From: JADJLQ01 sp031417835
GTDB lineage: Bacteria > Bacteroidota > Bacteroidia > Chitinophagales > Saprospiraceae
NCBI GenBank assembly: GCA_031417835.1
Contig: JANOWJ010000068.1
Location: 24,105-88,104 of the forward strand
Direction: 5' to 3'
Length of the DNA: 64,000 nt
Shown here: positions 18,819-29,100 of the stretch, one piece after another
How positions within the stretch are numbered: position 1 is the first letter of the stretch
Layout of the letters: the number at the start of each line of letters is the position of its first letter
Program-made: the position numbers and the translations under genes
Notes under the pieces: model-generated
What the model saw: only the letters and a program-made list of their open reading frames with translations
Told to the model about the DNA's origin: nothing
Databases searched by the model: none

Positions 18819-19721
18819 ATGAAAAATATAGTCTTCTTTATAGGTTTTATCTTATTGCTGTCCCAATGTACGGACGACAGCAAATATAAATTTCCAGACA
18901 TACCGGATGGTGTCAACTTAAGAATTATTATTGATCCGGCACACACCGGTATCTTCACGGATAAAATAGCGGTAGATTATCTCGCTTTTGATATATATAG
19001 TATCAATAAGGATCTTGCATCTGTAGAGCTTTATGCCACGAAAGCGGGTGTCAAAAAATTAGTAAAATCATTTTCACAAACTGATTTTGATTTAAACAAT
19101 GGCAAAATCAGAGTAGAATTGAAAGCAACTGATTTTGCGACTATATTTAATGAACCTGGCCTAGCTGATGGATCCAAAGTTGGAAATTTTACCTTTACAC
19201 CCACAGTTAAATTAAATGATGGCCGGATATATCCTTCATTTATCCGTATTTCTGCTACAGATTCCATTCTGAATATTGGCACTTCGATCAATGGGGCACC
19301 CACCGCTAGTTTTACTATGCAGTTCCAGTCCTTCATTACTTGCCCGGCTATCAATATTTCAGGCAATTATTTAGTTACGGAAGCAAAAGGCCTTTCTACA
19401 GATGGCTGCTGTCCTAATGTGACCACTGTAAAAGGGACGATTATTCAAATCACAAGAGTCACCAACTCATCTTTCAAACTAAGCGACTTTAGTGGGGGTT
19501 TATATTTTGAATGGTACGATGTCTACGGTATTGAAAAACCTGAAGATTCACCCGGCGAAATTTCATTTAGTTGCAATGAAATTAATATCCAAAACACCCT
19601 TGAGCCTTTTGGTGAAAAGGTAAATGGAAAAGGCACATATGATCCAGCTAAAAAGTCAATAAACTATGAATGGATTAATGCTTATGGCGATAAAGCTACT
19701 GTCAGTCTAGTCAAGCAGTGA
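18819..19721 (+). CDS. Surface lipoprotein accompanying SusCD module A (unknown function)
   Basis: I do not know a named family for this 300-residue protein. The ATG at 18819 gives a signal peptide with lipobox Cys17 (LLLSQCTDDS). A TTG 24 bp upstream is in frame but less likely. Residues about 30-165 form one domain that includes KIRVELKATDFATIF and NFTFTPTVKLNDGRIYPS. This resembles the single domain of the third gene of module E. Residues 170-300 form a second domain opening SGNYLVTEAKGL with Cys pairs (DGCCP). The position after SusD is where SusE/SusF-like glycan-binding lipoproteins occur, and a similar accessory binding role is inferred. Confidence 0.75.
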   Translation: MKNIVFFIGFILLLSQCTDDSKYKFPDIPDGVNLRIIIDPAHTGIFTDKIAVDYLAFDIYSINKDLASVELYATKAGVKKLVKSFSQTDFDLNNGKIRVELKATDFATIFNEPGLADGSKVGNFTFTPTVKLNDGRIYPSFIRISATDSILNIGTSINGAPTASFTMQFQSFITCPAINISGNYLVTEAKGLSTDGCCPNVTTVKGTIIQITRVTNSSFKLSDFSGGLYFEWYDVYGIEKPEDSPGEISFSCNEINIQNTLEPFGEKVNGKGTYDPAKKSINYEWINAYGDKATVSLVKQ

Positions 19722-19819
19722 TTGGACTCTTATGATTATTCACCTGCCAAGTTTAGTTGATTAAAAATTTAGACTTCTAATTCACTCTACTGTTTTTAAG
19801 AATTAGAGTAAGTTTTTTT

Positions 19820-19863
19820 AGCAGCGCGATCCCACAAAGGTTGGGATCAGCTGCTTTTTTTTT
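19820..19863 (+). terminator. Rho-independent terminator after module A
   Basis: GATCCCA (19828-19834) pairs with TGGGATC (19842-19848), and the outer arms AGCAGC and GCTGCT extend the stem across a small internal loop. A run of nine T follows. It lies about 100 bp after the last gene of module A. Confidence 0.85.
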
Positions 19864-20113
19864 GTGCCATTTTTGCAATAATGTGAATGTATTGGCGCTC
19901 TCCACGGCGTTTCTAACTATTTGATAGGTTCATTTTGGGTCAGTCTTTCAGTGCCATATGAACACATAGATTAAATTTATTTTAAAAGCCTATGAACTTA
20001 TAACTTACATATTATCAGTTCCCTAGCTTCTAGGTCTTCGTTTTCCTGCTATTCATACCTCACACATCAGCAGCAGATCTGTATTGACATTCGTTAAGAT
20101 AATATTAAGAAAA

Positions 20114-20151
20114 GATCGTTGAAATTTAACTTTTAGTTAATTTCACCGATC
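20114..20151 (+). promoter_or_regulatory. Strong hairpin in the leader of SusC module B
   Basis: GATCG-T-TGAAATTTAAC (20114-20130) pairs with GTTAATTTCACCGATC (20136-20151) around the loop TTTTA, with one mismatch and one bulged base over 16-17 positions. No T-run follows, so it is not an ordinary terminator. It ends 7 bp before the ATG of a small reading frame. It could be an operator, an RNA stability element or part of a small RNA. Confidence 0.5.
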
Positions 20152-20158
20152 GTCCCAT

Positions 20159-20305
20159 ATGAAAAGACTTACTCACTTTTTCAGAATTTTATTCCCATCC
20201 TTTGGTTCTTTTCATGTTTATTCAGTATTATATTTTCCCTTACTTCCTTTATTTAGATTATTGTTTTACTTTTTGGTAATCAATCAATCCCTTATAACTC
20301 GCTAA
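20159..20305 (+). CDS. Possible 48-residue small protein or decayed SusC start in the module B leader
   Basis: A complete reading frame runs from ATG to TAA. It begins MKRLTHFFRILFPSF and is almost entirely hydrophobic and aromatic (YFPLLPLFRLLFYFL). The first five codons (ATG AAA AGA CTT ACT) are identical to those of the SusC gene of module C, and the CATATGAAAAGA context is shared with the module B SusC start 167 bp downstream. It could be a leader peptide, a small membrane protein, or the remnant of a duplicated SusC 5' end. Translation is unproven. Confidence 0.3.
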   Translation: MKRLTHFFRILFPSFGSFHVYSVLYFPLLPLFRLLFYFLVINQSLITR

Positions 20306-20325
20306 TCAATACTCAATCAATACAT

Positions 20326-23300
20326 ATGAAAAGATTTTTACTTTATTTAGTTTTGCTGATTGCCTCTGCAAGTACCACTCTTGCTCAACGGTCCGTCACC
20401 GGTAAGGTGTTTGACGAAAAAGGCGAAGCCTTAATTGGAGCAAGTGTACAAGTGAAAGGTACCACAGTAGGTACTGCCACGGATGTAGAAGGTATGTTTA
20501 CCTTAAATGTTCCAGTCAATGGAACTACGCTCACCGTTTCATACACAGGATTCGAAGCCCAGGATGTTGAAATCGGGAATCAAAATAATATTAATGTCAC
20601 GCTTAAAGAAGGCGCTTTAATCCAGGAAGTTGTTGTGACGGCTACTGGTATTCGCAAAGACGCTAGAGAGATAGGCTATTCTTATGCTAATGTAAAGGCA
20701 GAAGATGTCATTAATGGTAGGTCACCTCAATTGGCTCAAGCCCTTTCTGGTAAAGTGGCTGGTCTGGCTGTTTATAACGTAAGCAATAGTGTTGACCCAC
20801 AAGCTAAGATCGTTTTGAGAGGTTATCGATCATTGACGGGCAATAACGATGCTCTGATTGTGGTAGATGGTCTGCAAACCACCTCTACTATTTTAGCCGT
20901 GATCAATCCAAATGATATTGAAAGCGTCTCCATTTTGAAAGGTGGTCAAGCAGCCACTTTATATGGCTCTGCAGGGATCAATGGTGCAATAGTAATCACA
21001 ACAAAAAAAGGAACTCAAGGTAAACTCAAAGTCAATTTGGCCCACACCACCAATTTTGAACAAATTAGTTTTTTACCTGATTTTCAAGATAAGTATGGCA
21101 ATGGTTCGCATTATGCTGCGTCCTTTGGATCTGCAGGTTATAAAACCAATTACCTCGATCGTATGAAAGAAAATTGGCGTCCATTTGAAAACCAACAGTA
21201 TGGAGATCCATTTAATGGTGAAACCAGAATTGTAGGTCGGGTGCTAGAAGATGGTAGTCAATATAATCTTCCGTATTCTCCGATTAAAAATGTGCGTAGA
21301 GCGGCATTCGATGTAGGCCTGTCGCAAAATACCCAGGTGAGTTTCTCTGGAGGTGATGACAATAGCACCTACTATCTTTCTGCTGAACATAATACGATAA
21401 ATGGTGTCGTACCTGGAGATAAAAGCGAGCGCAACGGAGCGAGACTATCTGCGACCAAAAATTATGGCAAGCTTAAAACGGGCTACAACTTATCCTATGT
21501 ACAAGCTGCTTATGATCGTACTTCGTCTGACTTCTATAGCAATATGATCAATACAGCCGCTCAAATTCCACTTGGCGATCTACGAGATTGGAAGAACAAT
21601 AAGTTTGCAAATCCTAATGGTTATTTTAACGATTATATCTCAGTACCTTTCTTTACGAAGGATAATCAACGTAGGAATTATAAAGATGCCAACATCCAGG
21701 GAAACATCGAATTGAATTATGAAGTTACTTCCTGGTTTAACCTGAGCAATCGAATTGGAGTGATGAATAATACTCGAATTGAAAAATCAAGAACCGGCAA
21801 ATTTATTCATTCTGATTGGGCAAAAAATAGTGCTTACGTGCCTGCACCTTGGGAGTGGGCTAATGACTATGATGGTATCGATAGAGCAGGCACGGATATT
21901 TTGGGTTCCGTAAACGATATATCAACTGCCGAAAATGTAATCAATGATGATTTCCAGGCTCAATTCAGGAAAAATTTGGGTTCCTTTGATAATAGATTGG
22001 TTTTAGGTTACAATATCTATGAGCGCAATACCAAAGGGATTGGCGTAGGTTCCAATTCTGTGGTAGTACCTGATGTCTACAATGTATCTAACCGTCAAGG
22101 TGAGCTTACCGGATTTGAAGGAAATGCTCAAGAGCGCAGATTTGGTTATTATGCGGATTTGACCACCAGCTACAATAAATATTTAACCTTAAACGCTACA
22201 TTCAGAAACGATAATACTTCCAGATTTTACAAAGACTATCGGGACAAAAATACCTGGTCTTATAATTATTATGGAGCAGCTTTAGCTTTTGTGCTCACGG
22301 AAGCTTTCCCTTCATTATCAGGTAGTTTTTTGAATTATGTAAAATTGAGAGCCAGTCTCAATAAAAATGGTAATGATAACCTTCCTATATATGGTTTAGA
22401 TCTCGCTTATCCGAATGGGGCTAACTTTCCATTTGGTACTACCGTTGGTTTGACCGTCGGTAATACACTGCCCGATGCTCAATTAAAGCCTGAGTTTGTT
22501 ACCTCTAAAGAAATTGGCGCAGAATTTAGGTTGTTAAATAGACGACTTACTTTAGATGTAACTGCATACAGTCAAACCAGCAAAGGCCAGGTAATTACCG
22601 TGAAAGTGCCTAACTCCACTGGATTTCCAAACTTATTGATTAACGTGGGTGAATCCAAAAACTGGGGTTATGAAGGTGATTTGAAGTTAAATATTATCCA
22701 AAACGCTCGACTTAAGTGGGATGTAGGGATACGTTATTCTTACAATGATAATAAAGTAGTTGACCTTTTCCCAGGAGTCACTAGTTTCACCTTAGCGGAT
22801 GGATTTGCTTATGCCAATACCAATGTCATCAAAGGTGAACGATTCCCGATGTTAAAAACGGATGGATATAGATACGCTCCGGACGGCAGTGGAAGAAGAT
22901 TAGTAAATGCAGCTTCTGGGTATCCGATTCGTAACACTACCTTAGAAAATAGAGGTGGCGTTTTGCCTAGACATATCGCTGGCTTAGGATCAAAATTGGA
23001 GATAGGAGATATTGCCTTTTCCTTCAATTTTGAATACAGAGGTGGTAATGTATTCTTTAGTGACCTAGGTAGACAGATGACATTCACAGGTTCTGGTGGC
23101 TGGACTGAAAATCGTGACCCGCACATTTATCCCAATTCAGCAATCTTGGCTGCGGATGGTAAAACGGTCACTGATAACAATGTGAATGTGAGAGAACCCG
23201 AGTATGGCCTTTGGGTAGATAATTATAGATTGATCTCTGAAAACTTCGTTGCTCCGGGATGGTTTATTAAATTAAGAGATATCAATCTTGCCTATAATTT

Positions 23301-23550
23301 TCCTGAAAGTTTACTTGCTAAAGCTAAATTTATATCAGGTGCGTCTATTTCTATTTTTGGCAGAAACTTGTTCACCGTAAAGGATGCCCTAAATTATTAT
23401 ACAGATCCTGAGTTTAGTAGAGTGACTGATGGCGGATTACTCAATTCTCTTTTGAATGGTACAGGTCTGGGCAATGGCGTAGGTTTGAACAGTACCGGCC
23501 AAACTCCTCCTGTGAGACAATTTGGATTTAGTATTAACCTTGGCTTTTAA
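20326..23550 (+). CDS. SusC/RagA-type TonB-dependent outer membrane transporter (module B)
   Basis: The 1074-residue outer-membrane transporter of module B has a signal peptide (1-20, STTLA), a carboxypeptidase-regulatory-like domain (22-95, LIGASVQVKGTTVGTATDVEG), the linker EVVVTATGIRKDAREIG, and a plug with LRGYRSLTGNNDALIVVDG and SVSILKGGQAATLYGSAGINGAI. The barrel ends in FSINLGF. The long glycine-rich stretch near the C-terminus (LLNGTGLGNGVGLNSTG) is not in the other paralogues and probably lies in a surface loop. SusD follows after 33 bp. The gene has the longest upstream region in the cluster (604 bp), with a terminator, a hairpin and a small reading frame. Confidence 0.93.
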   Translation: MKRFLLYLVLLIASASTTLAQRSVTGKVFDEKGEALIGASVQVKGTTVGTATDVEGMFTLNVPVNGTTLTVSYTGFEAQDVEIGNQNNINVTLKEGALIQEVVVTATGIRKDAREIGYSYANVKAEDVINGRSPQLAQALSGKVAGLAVYNVSNSVDPQAKIVLRGYRSLTGNNDALIVVDGLQTTSTILAVINPNDIESVSILKGGQAATLYGSAGINGAIVITTKKGTQGKLKVNLAHTTNFEQISFLPDFQDKYGNGSHYAASFGSAGYKTNYLDRMKENWRPFENQQYGDPFNGETRIVGRVLEDGSQYNLPYSPIKNVRRAAFDVGLSQNTQVSFSGGDDNSTYYLSAEHNTINGVVPGDKSERNGARLSATKNYGKLKTGYNLSYVQAAYDRTSSDFYSNMINTAAQIPLGDLRDWKNNKFANPNGYFNDYISVPFFTKDNQRRNYKDANIQGNIELNYEVTSWFNLSNRIGVMNNTRIEKSRTGKFIHSDWAKNSAYVPAPWEWANDYDGIDRAGTDILGSVNDISTAENVINDDFQAQFRKNLGSFDNRLVLGYNIYERNTKGIGVGSNSVVVPDVYNVSNRQGELTGFEGNAQERRFGYYADLTTSYNKYLTLNATFRNDNTSRFYKDYRDKNTWSYNYYGAALAFVLTEAFPSLSGSFLNYVKLRASLNKNGNDNLPIYGLDLAYPNGANFPFGTTVGLTVGNTLPDAQLKPEFVTSKEIGAEFRLLNRRLTLDVTAYSQTSKGQVITVKVPNSTGFPNLLINVGESKNWGYEGDLKLNIIQNARLKWDVGIRYSYNDNKVVDLFPGVTSFTLADGFAYANTNVIKGERFPMLKTDGYRYAPDGSGRRLVNAASGYPIRNTTLENRGGVLPRHIAGLGSKLEIGDIAFSFNFEYRGGNVFFSDLGRQMTFTGSGGWTENRDPHIYPNSAILAADGKTVTDNNVNVREPEYGLWVDNYRLISENFVAPGWFIKLRDINLAYNFPESLLAKAKFISGASISIFGRNLFTVKDALNYYTDPEFSRVTDGGLLNSLLNGTGLGNGVGLNSTGQTPPVRQFGFSINLGF

Positions 23551-23583
23551 ATTAGTTGAAGTCAAAATTTAAATCATACAACG

Positions 23584-25110
23584 ATGAAAAATAATATATT
23601 TAAGTTTCTATCTATAAGTCTTATACTTACGGTTAGCAGTTGCTCTGAAGGATGGCTTGATATCAATACCAATCCTAATTCTTTACCTACAGCTACGCCT
23701 TCATTTGTATTCACTAATGCATTGAACACAAGCAGCACAAATATTATCAACTTTAATGAATTAGGTTCGTATTGGGCAGGGCTATGGACTCAATCCAGCT
23801 CGTATATCCTTTCCCCAGCTCAATTTGGCTATCAGTTTACCAATGGTGACTTTAATTATTGGGATGGGATTTACGACAACCTGCAAGATTATCAGTATGT
23901 AATCAATAATGCGGATGCCACCGATCAAAAATACTTCAAAGGTCCGGCTAAAATCATGAAAGCGTATTTGTTCCAGGCTCTAGTGGATTTGTATGGAGAT
24001 ATACCTTACAGTGAGGCACTCAAAGGTGTAGAACAATTGGCTCCAAAATTAGATAACCAAAAAACAGTGTATGAAAGCCTGATAACCTCTTTAGATGAAG
24101 CGATTGCTGATTCAAAAGCAAATGATTTTCCCAGTGCTTTTGTTAGTGCCGATATTGTATTCAAAGGCAACACAACGAAATGGATTCAATTTGCCAATTC
24201 TCTGAAGTTAAGAATCTTGATCCATCAAGCTCGTATAGCGGGCAGAGATGGTTATATCACGACTGAAATAAATAAAATAGTCGCTCAGGGTAGTGGATTT
24301 ATCACGGGCGAAGATGTAGGTGTAGGTGGCAGCTCTTTCTATGTGGCTACTGCAGGCAAGCTCAATCCTATGTATGACCGTTGGGCTTACGATGCTAATG
24401 GTGCTACCCGTGCACTTGCGCGTTTCCCTCGACCTACAAAGTTTTTGTTTGATGTACTTATAGCTAATAATGACACCTTTCGATTAAAAAGACTCGCGTA
24501 CGCCAAAGGTGGAGAAAATGGAGCTACGCCGGGAGTCAGTGTTGCAGCTGAAGTCATCTCTAATTATGTAGGCGTACCATTTGGAGCCTCTTCTGGGATT
24601 TACACCGCACCTGCCAGTTCTTATATCGGACCCGCTTTGTTTGTAAAAGGACAATTCAATAAACCTTTTTTATTGATGACTGCTACAGAAATACAGTTCT
24701 TGTTGGCTGAAGCAAAACAACGTTTTCCATCTGTAAATCTTGTTGGCACCAGCCAATCATATTATGAAGAAGGGGTCAAACAATCTTTCCGATTACTTGG
24801 TGCCCCAGCTGCCACTGTGTCTGCTCTTCTTACAGGGGGTAAGGTAAATGCAGATTGGTCAGCCTCTACAAATAAATTAGAAGCAATAGCAACCCAAAAA
24901 TGGATTGCACTAGCTAATTTTAGTGGTCTAGAGGCATGGACTGAGTATAGAAGGACTAACCTTCCAGTCACTCCTCAATCCCCAATAGTCTCTGACGCAA
25001 AAAGACCGTTGAGATTATTTTATCCTAATACAGAATCAGGGTCCAACTCAAATGTATCTGCTGTCACAGTTGATGTGTTTGCCACAAAGATCTTCTGGGA
25101 TGTAGATTAG
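23584..25110 (+). CDS. SusD/RagB-family surface lipoprotein, SusD-like_2 type (module B)
   Basis: The 508-residue lipoprotein is the partner of the module B transporter. Signal peptide to Cys20 (LTVSSCSEGW), then WLDINTNPNSLPTATPSF, with the N-P-N motif of the SusD-like_2 group. Helical landmarks include QALVDLYGDIPYSEALKG, KWIQFANSLKLRILIHQARI, and near the C-terminus EAIATQKWIALANFSGLEAWTEYRRTN. It is the last gene of a two-gene module, and a strong terminator begins 23 bp after the stop codon. No third lipoprotein gene is present here, unlike modules A, C and E. Confidence 0.92.
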   Translation: MKNNIFKFLSISLILTVSSCSEGWLDINTNPNSLPTATPSFVFTNALNTSSTNIINFNELGSYWAGLWTQSSSYILSPAQFGYQFTNGDFNYWDGIYDNLQDYQYVINNADATDQKYFKGPAKIMKAYLFQALVDLYGDIPYSEALKGVEQLAPKLDNQKTVYESLITSLDEAIADSKANDFPSAFVSADIVFKGNTTKWIQFANSLKLRILIHQARIAGRDGYITTEINKIVAQGSGFITGEDVGVGGSSFYVATAGKLNPMYDRWAYDANGATRALARFPRPTKFLFDVLIANNDTFRLKRLAYAKGGENGATPGVSVAAEVISNYVGVPFGASSGIYTAPASSYIGPALFVKGQFNKPFLLMTATEIQFLLAEAKQRFPSVNLVGTSQSYYEEGVKQSFRLLGAPAATVSALLTGGKVNADWSASTNKLEAIATQKWIALANFSGLEAWTEYRRTNLPVTPQSPIVSDAKRPLRLFYPNTESGSNSNVSAVTVDVFATKIFWDVD

Positions 25111-25133
25111 ATTTTCCTTGGGTTTAAAGGTAT

Positions 25134-25168
25134 AAAAAAAGGCCTTGCTGTTCAGCAAGGCCTTTTTT
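25134..25168 (+). terminator. Rho-independent terminator after module B
   Basis: GGCCTTGCT (25141-25149) and AGCAAGGCC (25154-25162) form a perfect 9-bp stem around GTTC. It is flanked by seven A and six T, so it may work in both directions. Confidence 0.92.
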
Positions 25169-25295
25169 ATGTGCGCGCTCCAGACTTTCTATATTTTTTT
25201 AATAGTAATATTTCAGCATAAACAATTTTTAAGATCAATTAACTATATTACTCTTCTACCAAATGCCTAAGTTGTTTGGCTCCTAAAATTTTATC

Positions 25296-25979
25296 TCACT
25301 GTGAGTTTACAGTGATTTTCCAATGCCCCTTTGACTCCAACTCAAACTCCAGCCGTACAGTGATAGTCGAACTCACTCCTTTCTGTGCATTGTAGGTCAT
25401 CCTCACCGTCAGTGGAAACGTACAATTTTCTATAACAGCTTTATTGTTACCAGACATAAAAAAATTACCCGAGGATGGGTTGATATTGACCCCACTCAAT
25501 ATGGATCTAGATCCCAGCATGATTTCTACTCGTTCAGAGTTTTCATCTGGTTTGTCAAACAAGACAGCTAGGGTATTGATGTTTTGGATAAGTTTATATT
25601 TTTTTTCAAAGATTTCTTCAATAAACTCATCATTTTTCCATCTACCATACTTGCCTGCTTTTATTTCATTGGTCTCTTTGTTCAATTCATGCATGCGACC
25701 TTCTCCGTGTCTTAGGCCTGCCTTGAACTCACCGATATAATAGGAGCCATTTTGATACACATATTTTCCATCTCCATTAGGTATTCCGGATTTGAATTCA
25801 CCCTCATAAGTTTCCTTACCGCTCGCAGTCCCATGTCCATGAGCTAGCCTGTCTTTACAGTCACCTACATAGTTACCTTGAAGCATTGGAGTGATGACTT
25901 TGCAATTTGAAGTTTGATTTTGCCCCATAAGCATGGAGAAATTGCAATATGATAGGAATAAAATTGTGTAATTGATCAT
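25296..25979 (-). CDS. Secreted MORN-repeat protein
   Basis: The 227-residue protein has a hydrophobic leader (MINYTILFLSYCNFSMLMGQ) when started at 25979. The frame is open 18 codons further to 26033, but that extension would bury the signal sequence. Three MORN repeats occupy about residues 35-100: GNYVGDCKDRLAHGHGTA, TYEGEFKSGIPNGDGKYVY and SYYIGEFKAGLRHGEGRM. The C-terminal half (about 100-227) is an unrecognised beta-rich domain. MORN repeats usually mediate protein or lipid contacts. It is the only minus-strand gene within the SusCD run and separates modules B and C. A link to transport is not evident. Confidence 0.8.
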   Translation of the reverse strand: MINYTILFLSYCNFSMLMGQNQTSNCKVITPMLQGNYVGDCKDRLAHGHGTASGKETYEGEFKSGIPNGDGKYVYQNGSYYIGEFKAGLRHGEGRMHELNKETNEIKAGKYGRWKNDEFIEEIFEKKYKLIQNINTLAVLFDKPDENSERVEIMLGSRSILSGVNINPSSGNFFMSGNNKAVIENCTFPLTVRMTYNAQKGVSSTITVRLEFELESKGHWKITVNSQ

Positions 25980-26085
25980 ATTATAAGACTTTTTAGAATA
26001 TTGTTTTGAATCGTTAAAACTAGAATAAATCATTGATTCTCAGAATTCATTTTTGTTTTTAGCAGCATTTGAGATTAACGTTTCG

Positions 26086-26116
26086 TTTGACTTAAAGTTA
26101 AGAAACCCTAGGTTTA
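26086..26116 (+). promoter_or_regulatory. Likely promoter of SusCD module C
   Basis: TTTG (26086-26089) and TAGGTTTA (26109-26116) are separated by exactly 19 bp. This matches the Bacteroidota TTTG-N19-TAnnTTTG arrangement except for the last base. It lies 40 bp before the SusC start. Confidence 0.45.
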
Positions 26117-26156
26117 TTAATAATTATTTAATTTTACTTCGAAATTCTTACGATTT

Positions 26157-29100
26157 ATGATGAAAAGACTTACTCTAACCCTTAGCATGGTATTTTTAGG
26201 TTTGGGCATTTTGGTGGCCCAGCGTACCATTACAGGTACCGTAAAAGACGCCCTCGGCGAAGCTCTTACCGGTGCCAATGTTTATTTGAAAGGTACCACT
26301 ACCGGTACGACTACCGATATCGACGGAGCCTATTCTTTACAAGTTCCGTTGGATGCTAAAACCTTGACTATTTCCTACATTGGCTATACGGATCAAGAAA
26401 TAGAAATTGGTAATCAATCAGTTATTAATGTTGAACTTCAAGAAGGCCTGACATTAGCAGAGACTGTTGTGACAGCTCTCGGTATCAGCCGTTCAGAAAA
26501 GTCGTTGTCCTATTCGGCTCAACAAATCGGGTCTGAAAAATTGAGACTCATTCCATCTACATCTGTCAATAATGCTCTGAGTGGCAAAATAGCAGGCGTA
26601 CAGGTTCGCAGTCAGTCTGCGATGTCTTTGGATAGAGACGCTTCTATCAGAATCAGAGGAGCTGGTTCTCTCAATGATAAGACACCACTATATGTTGTCG
26701 ATGGTACACCGGTGGCAAGTGCAGCTGATATCAGTGTAGATGATATCGAATCCATGACGGTCCTCAAGGGCCCCAGCGCTACTGCATTGTATGGTCAGCG
26801 AGGTGATGCAGGCGTTATTATCATCAAAACAAAACGAGCAACGAATAAACAAGCTATCGGTATTGAAGTCAATTCAGGTACTCTGTTTGATCAAGTATAT
26901 ATTTTACCCAGATATCAAAATGCTTACGCAGGCGGGGGCGCCGCAGATTTGATCGAATTTAATTGGCAAGCGGGTATGCCAAACGAATGGAAGGTATTTG
27001 AAGGCAAGTATCACCACGATTATTCTGATGATGCCTCTTGGGGACCTCGTATGGTAGGGCAGGAATATATTCCATGGTACTCCTGGTATGTTGGTACACC
27101 AGCTTTCGGTCAAACTGCTAAATTGGTCGGCCAACCTAATAACGTTCGTGACTTTTACGAAACAGGTGTGACCTTAAATAATAATATCAGTATGAGTAAG
27201 GGTGGAGATGGCTATAGTGTAAGGCTGTCTTATACCAATCAGGACATTAACGGTATGATGCCCAATACTACTAGCAAAAAAAATATCATCAATTCCAGCG
27301 CCAATTTTGATTTAGGAAAATATGTTTCTGCTGGTATCAACTTGAATATTTCTAATCAAAATATAAAAGGAGAGTTTAATGACGGGTATGCCAACCAATC
27401 TTCTGGCTCATTCAATCAATGGTTTCATCGAGATCTGGACTTAAATAAAATAAAAGAATATAAGGGTATGAAGTCACCCGAAGGTATTCTCTCTAGTTGG
27501 AATCACAACAATCCTGGAAATTATTTGACGAGCCCATTGTCATTTTATGGAGGAAATTATTGGTATAATTATTATGATTATTTTGATAATCTTTCTCAAT
27601 CTTCTAAGAGAAATAGAATGGTTGGAGATATCAACGTGACCTTAAAACCGTTCAAACATTTTACAGTACAAGGATTTATACGACGAAATCAGATCGAAGT
27701 AGAACAAGAAGGTTCCGGTAACGCAATACTGGAAAATTCAGGTACTCAGACCGGTTTTAAAAATTACTATTATTATAACCAGGGTTATTATGAGCCAGGT
27801 TTAGGGGTAAACTTTAGTTCTCCGGGTCGGGAGGATAATTATGAGGTACTTGCCTCTTACAACAATAGAGTAGGCGAGTTTACGTATGACATCAAAGGTG
27901 GTGGAAACATCCGAAAAAATAGATTGTCCTTTGTTGGAGGATCTACAGTAGATGGTTTATCTGTACCTGACTTGTTTACCTTAGCTAACTCTAAAACTAC
28001 AGCTGCATTCCAATCTCAACGAGGTACAAAAAAAGTCAATAGTTTATATGGAGCTGCATCTTTTGGGTTTAAAGACATGTTATATGTAGATGTCTCTGGT
28101 CGCAATGATTGGAGTAGTGCGTTACCCAAAAATGCCAATTCCTATTTTTATCCGTCAGTGGGCGTAAGTTTCTTATTCTCTGAATTATTAGGAATTCAAG
28201 CACTTTCCTTAGGTAAAGTTAGAGGAAGCTGGGCAAGGGTGGGTTCTGATTTAGATCCTTATTCTTTAGCGCTCAATTATGGTGTCAATCCTAATCAATG
28301 GAATGGTTCATTCCTGATGGGCACACCGGATGCCTTGGTGGATCCCAATATCAAACCATCTTTATCCACTGCTTATGAACTTGGTATAGACCTTAAATTT
28401 TTGAAAAACAGAGTAGGGTTATCGGGTACGTATTATAATGAGAAAAAAATCGATGAAATCCTTAACGTGCCGGTTTCTGGGGCTTCAGGATTTAGTTCAA
28501 AAAATATCAATGCCGGTAGAGTGGATCGCGACGGGGTAGAATTGACTTTAGATGTCAATGCCATTTCCACCAATAAAGTCAATTGGAATATCACTTTCAA
28601 CTGGGCTAAAAATCAAAGTAAGATCGTCGAGTTGGCAGAAGGTGTAGATGCTATTATTCGCGAGACCGGCACCTTTGGTTCCAGAGCAGGAGCTCGATTA
28701 GTACATCAGGTAGGTCAATCTTGGGGTCAGGTCAGGGGAGGTGGAATCGCTAAAAATGACGCGGGATTACCTATTTTGACTGCTGCAGGCATGTATACCA
28801 CTAAAGCTGATACTTATTTTGGTTCTGTACTTCCGGATTGGAATGGCGGTGTTTTGAATGAAATCTCTATAGGTAACTTGTTTGCTAATTTTAATATTGA
28901 CTTCTCCAGAGGTGGAGTCTTTTATTCTTTATCAGATAATTGGGGCAAATTCTCCGGATTGTTTGAAGTCACTGCTGAATTAAACGATAAAGGCAATCCT
29001 AGCCGTGATGCTGTCGCTGTAGGTGGTGGAGTGCATGTAGTAGGGGTCAATGCTGAAGGCAAACCTGTGGACACTTATGTGGATGCTCAAACATATTGGC

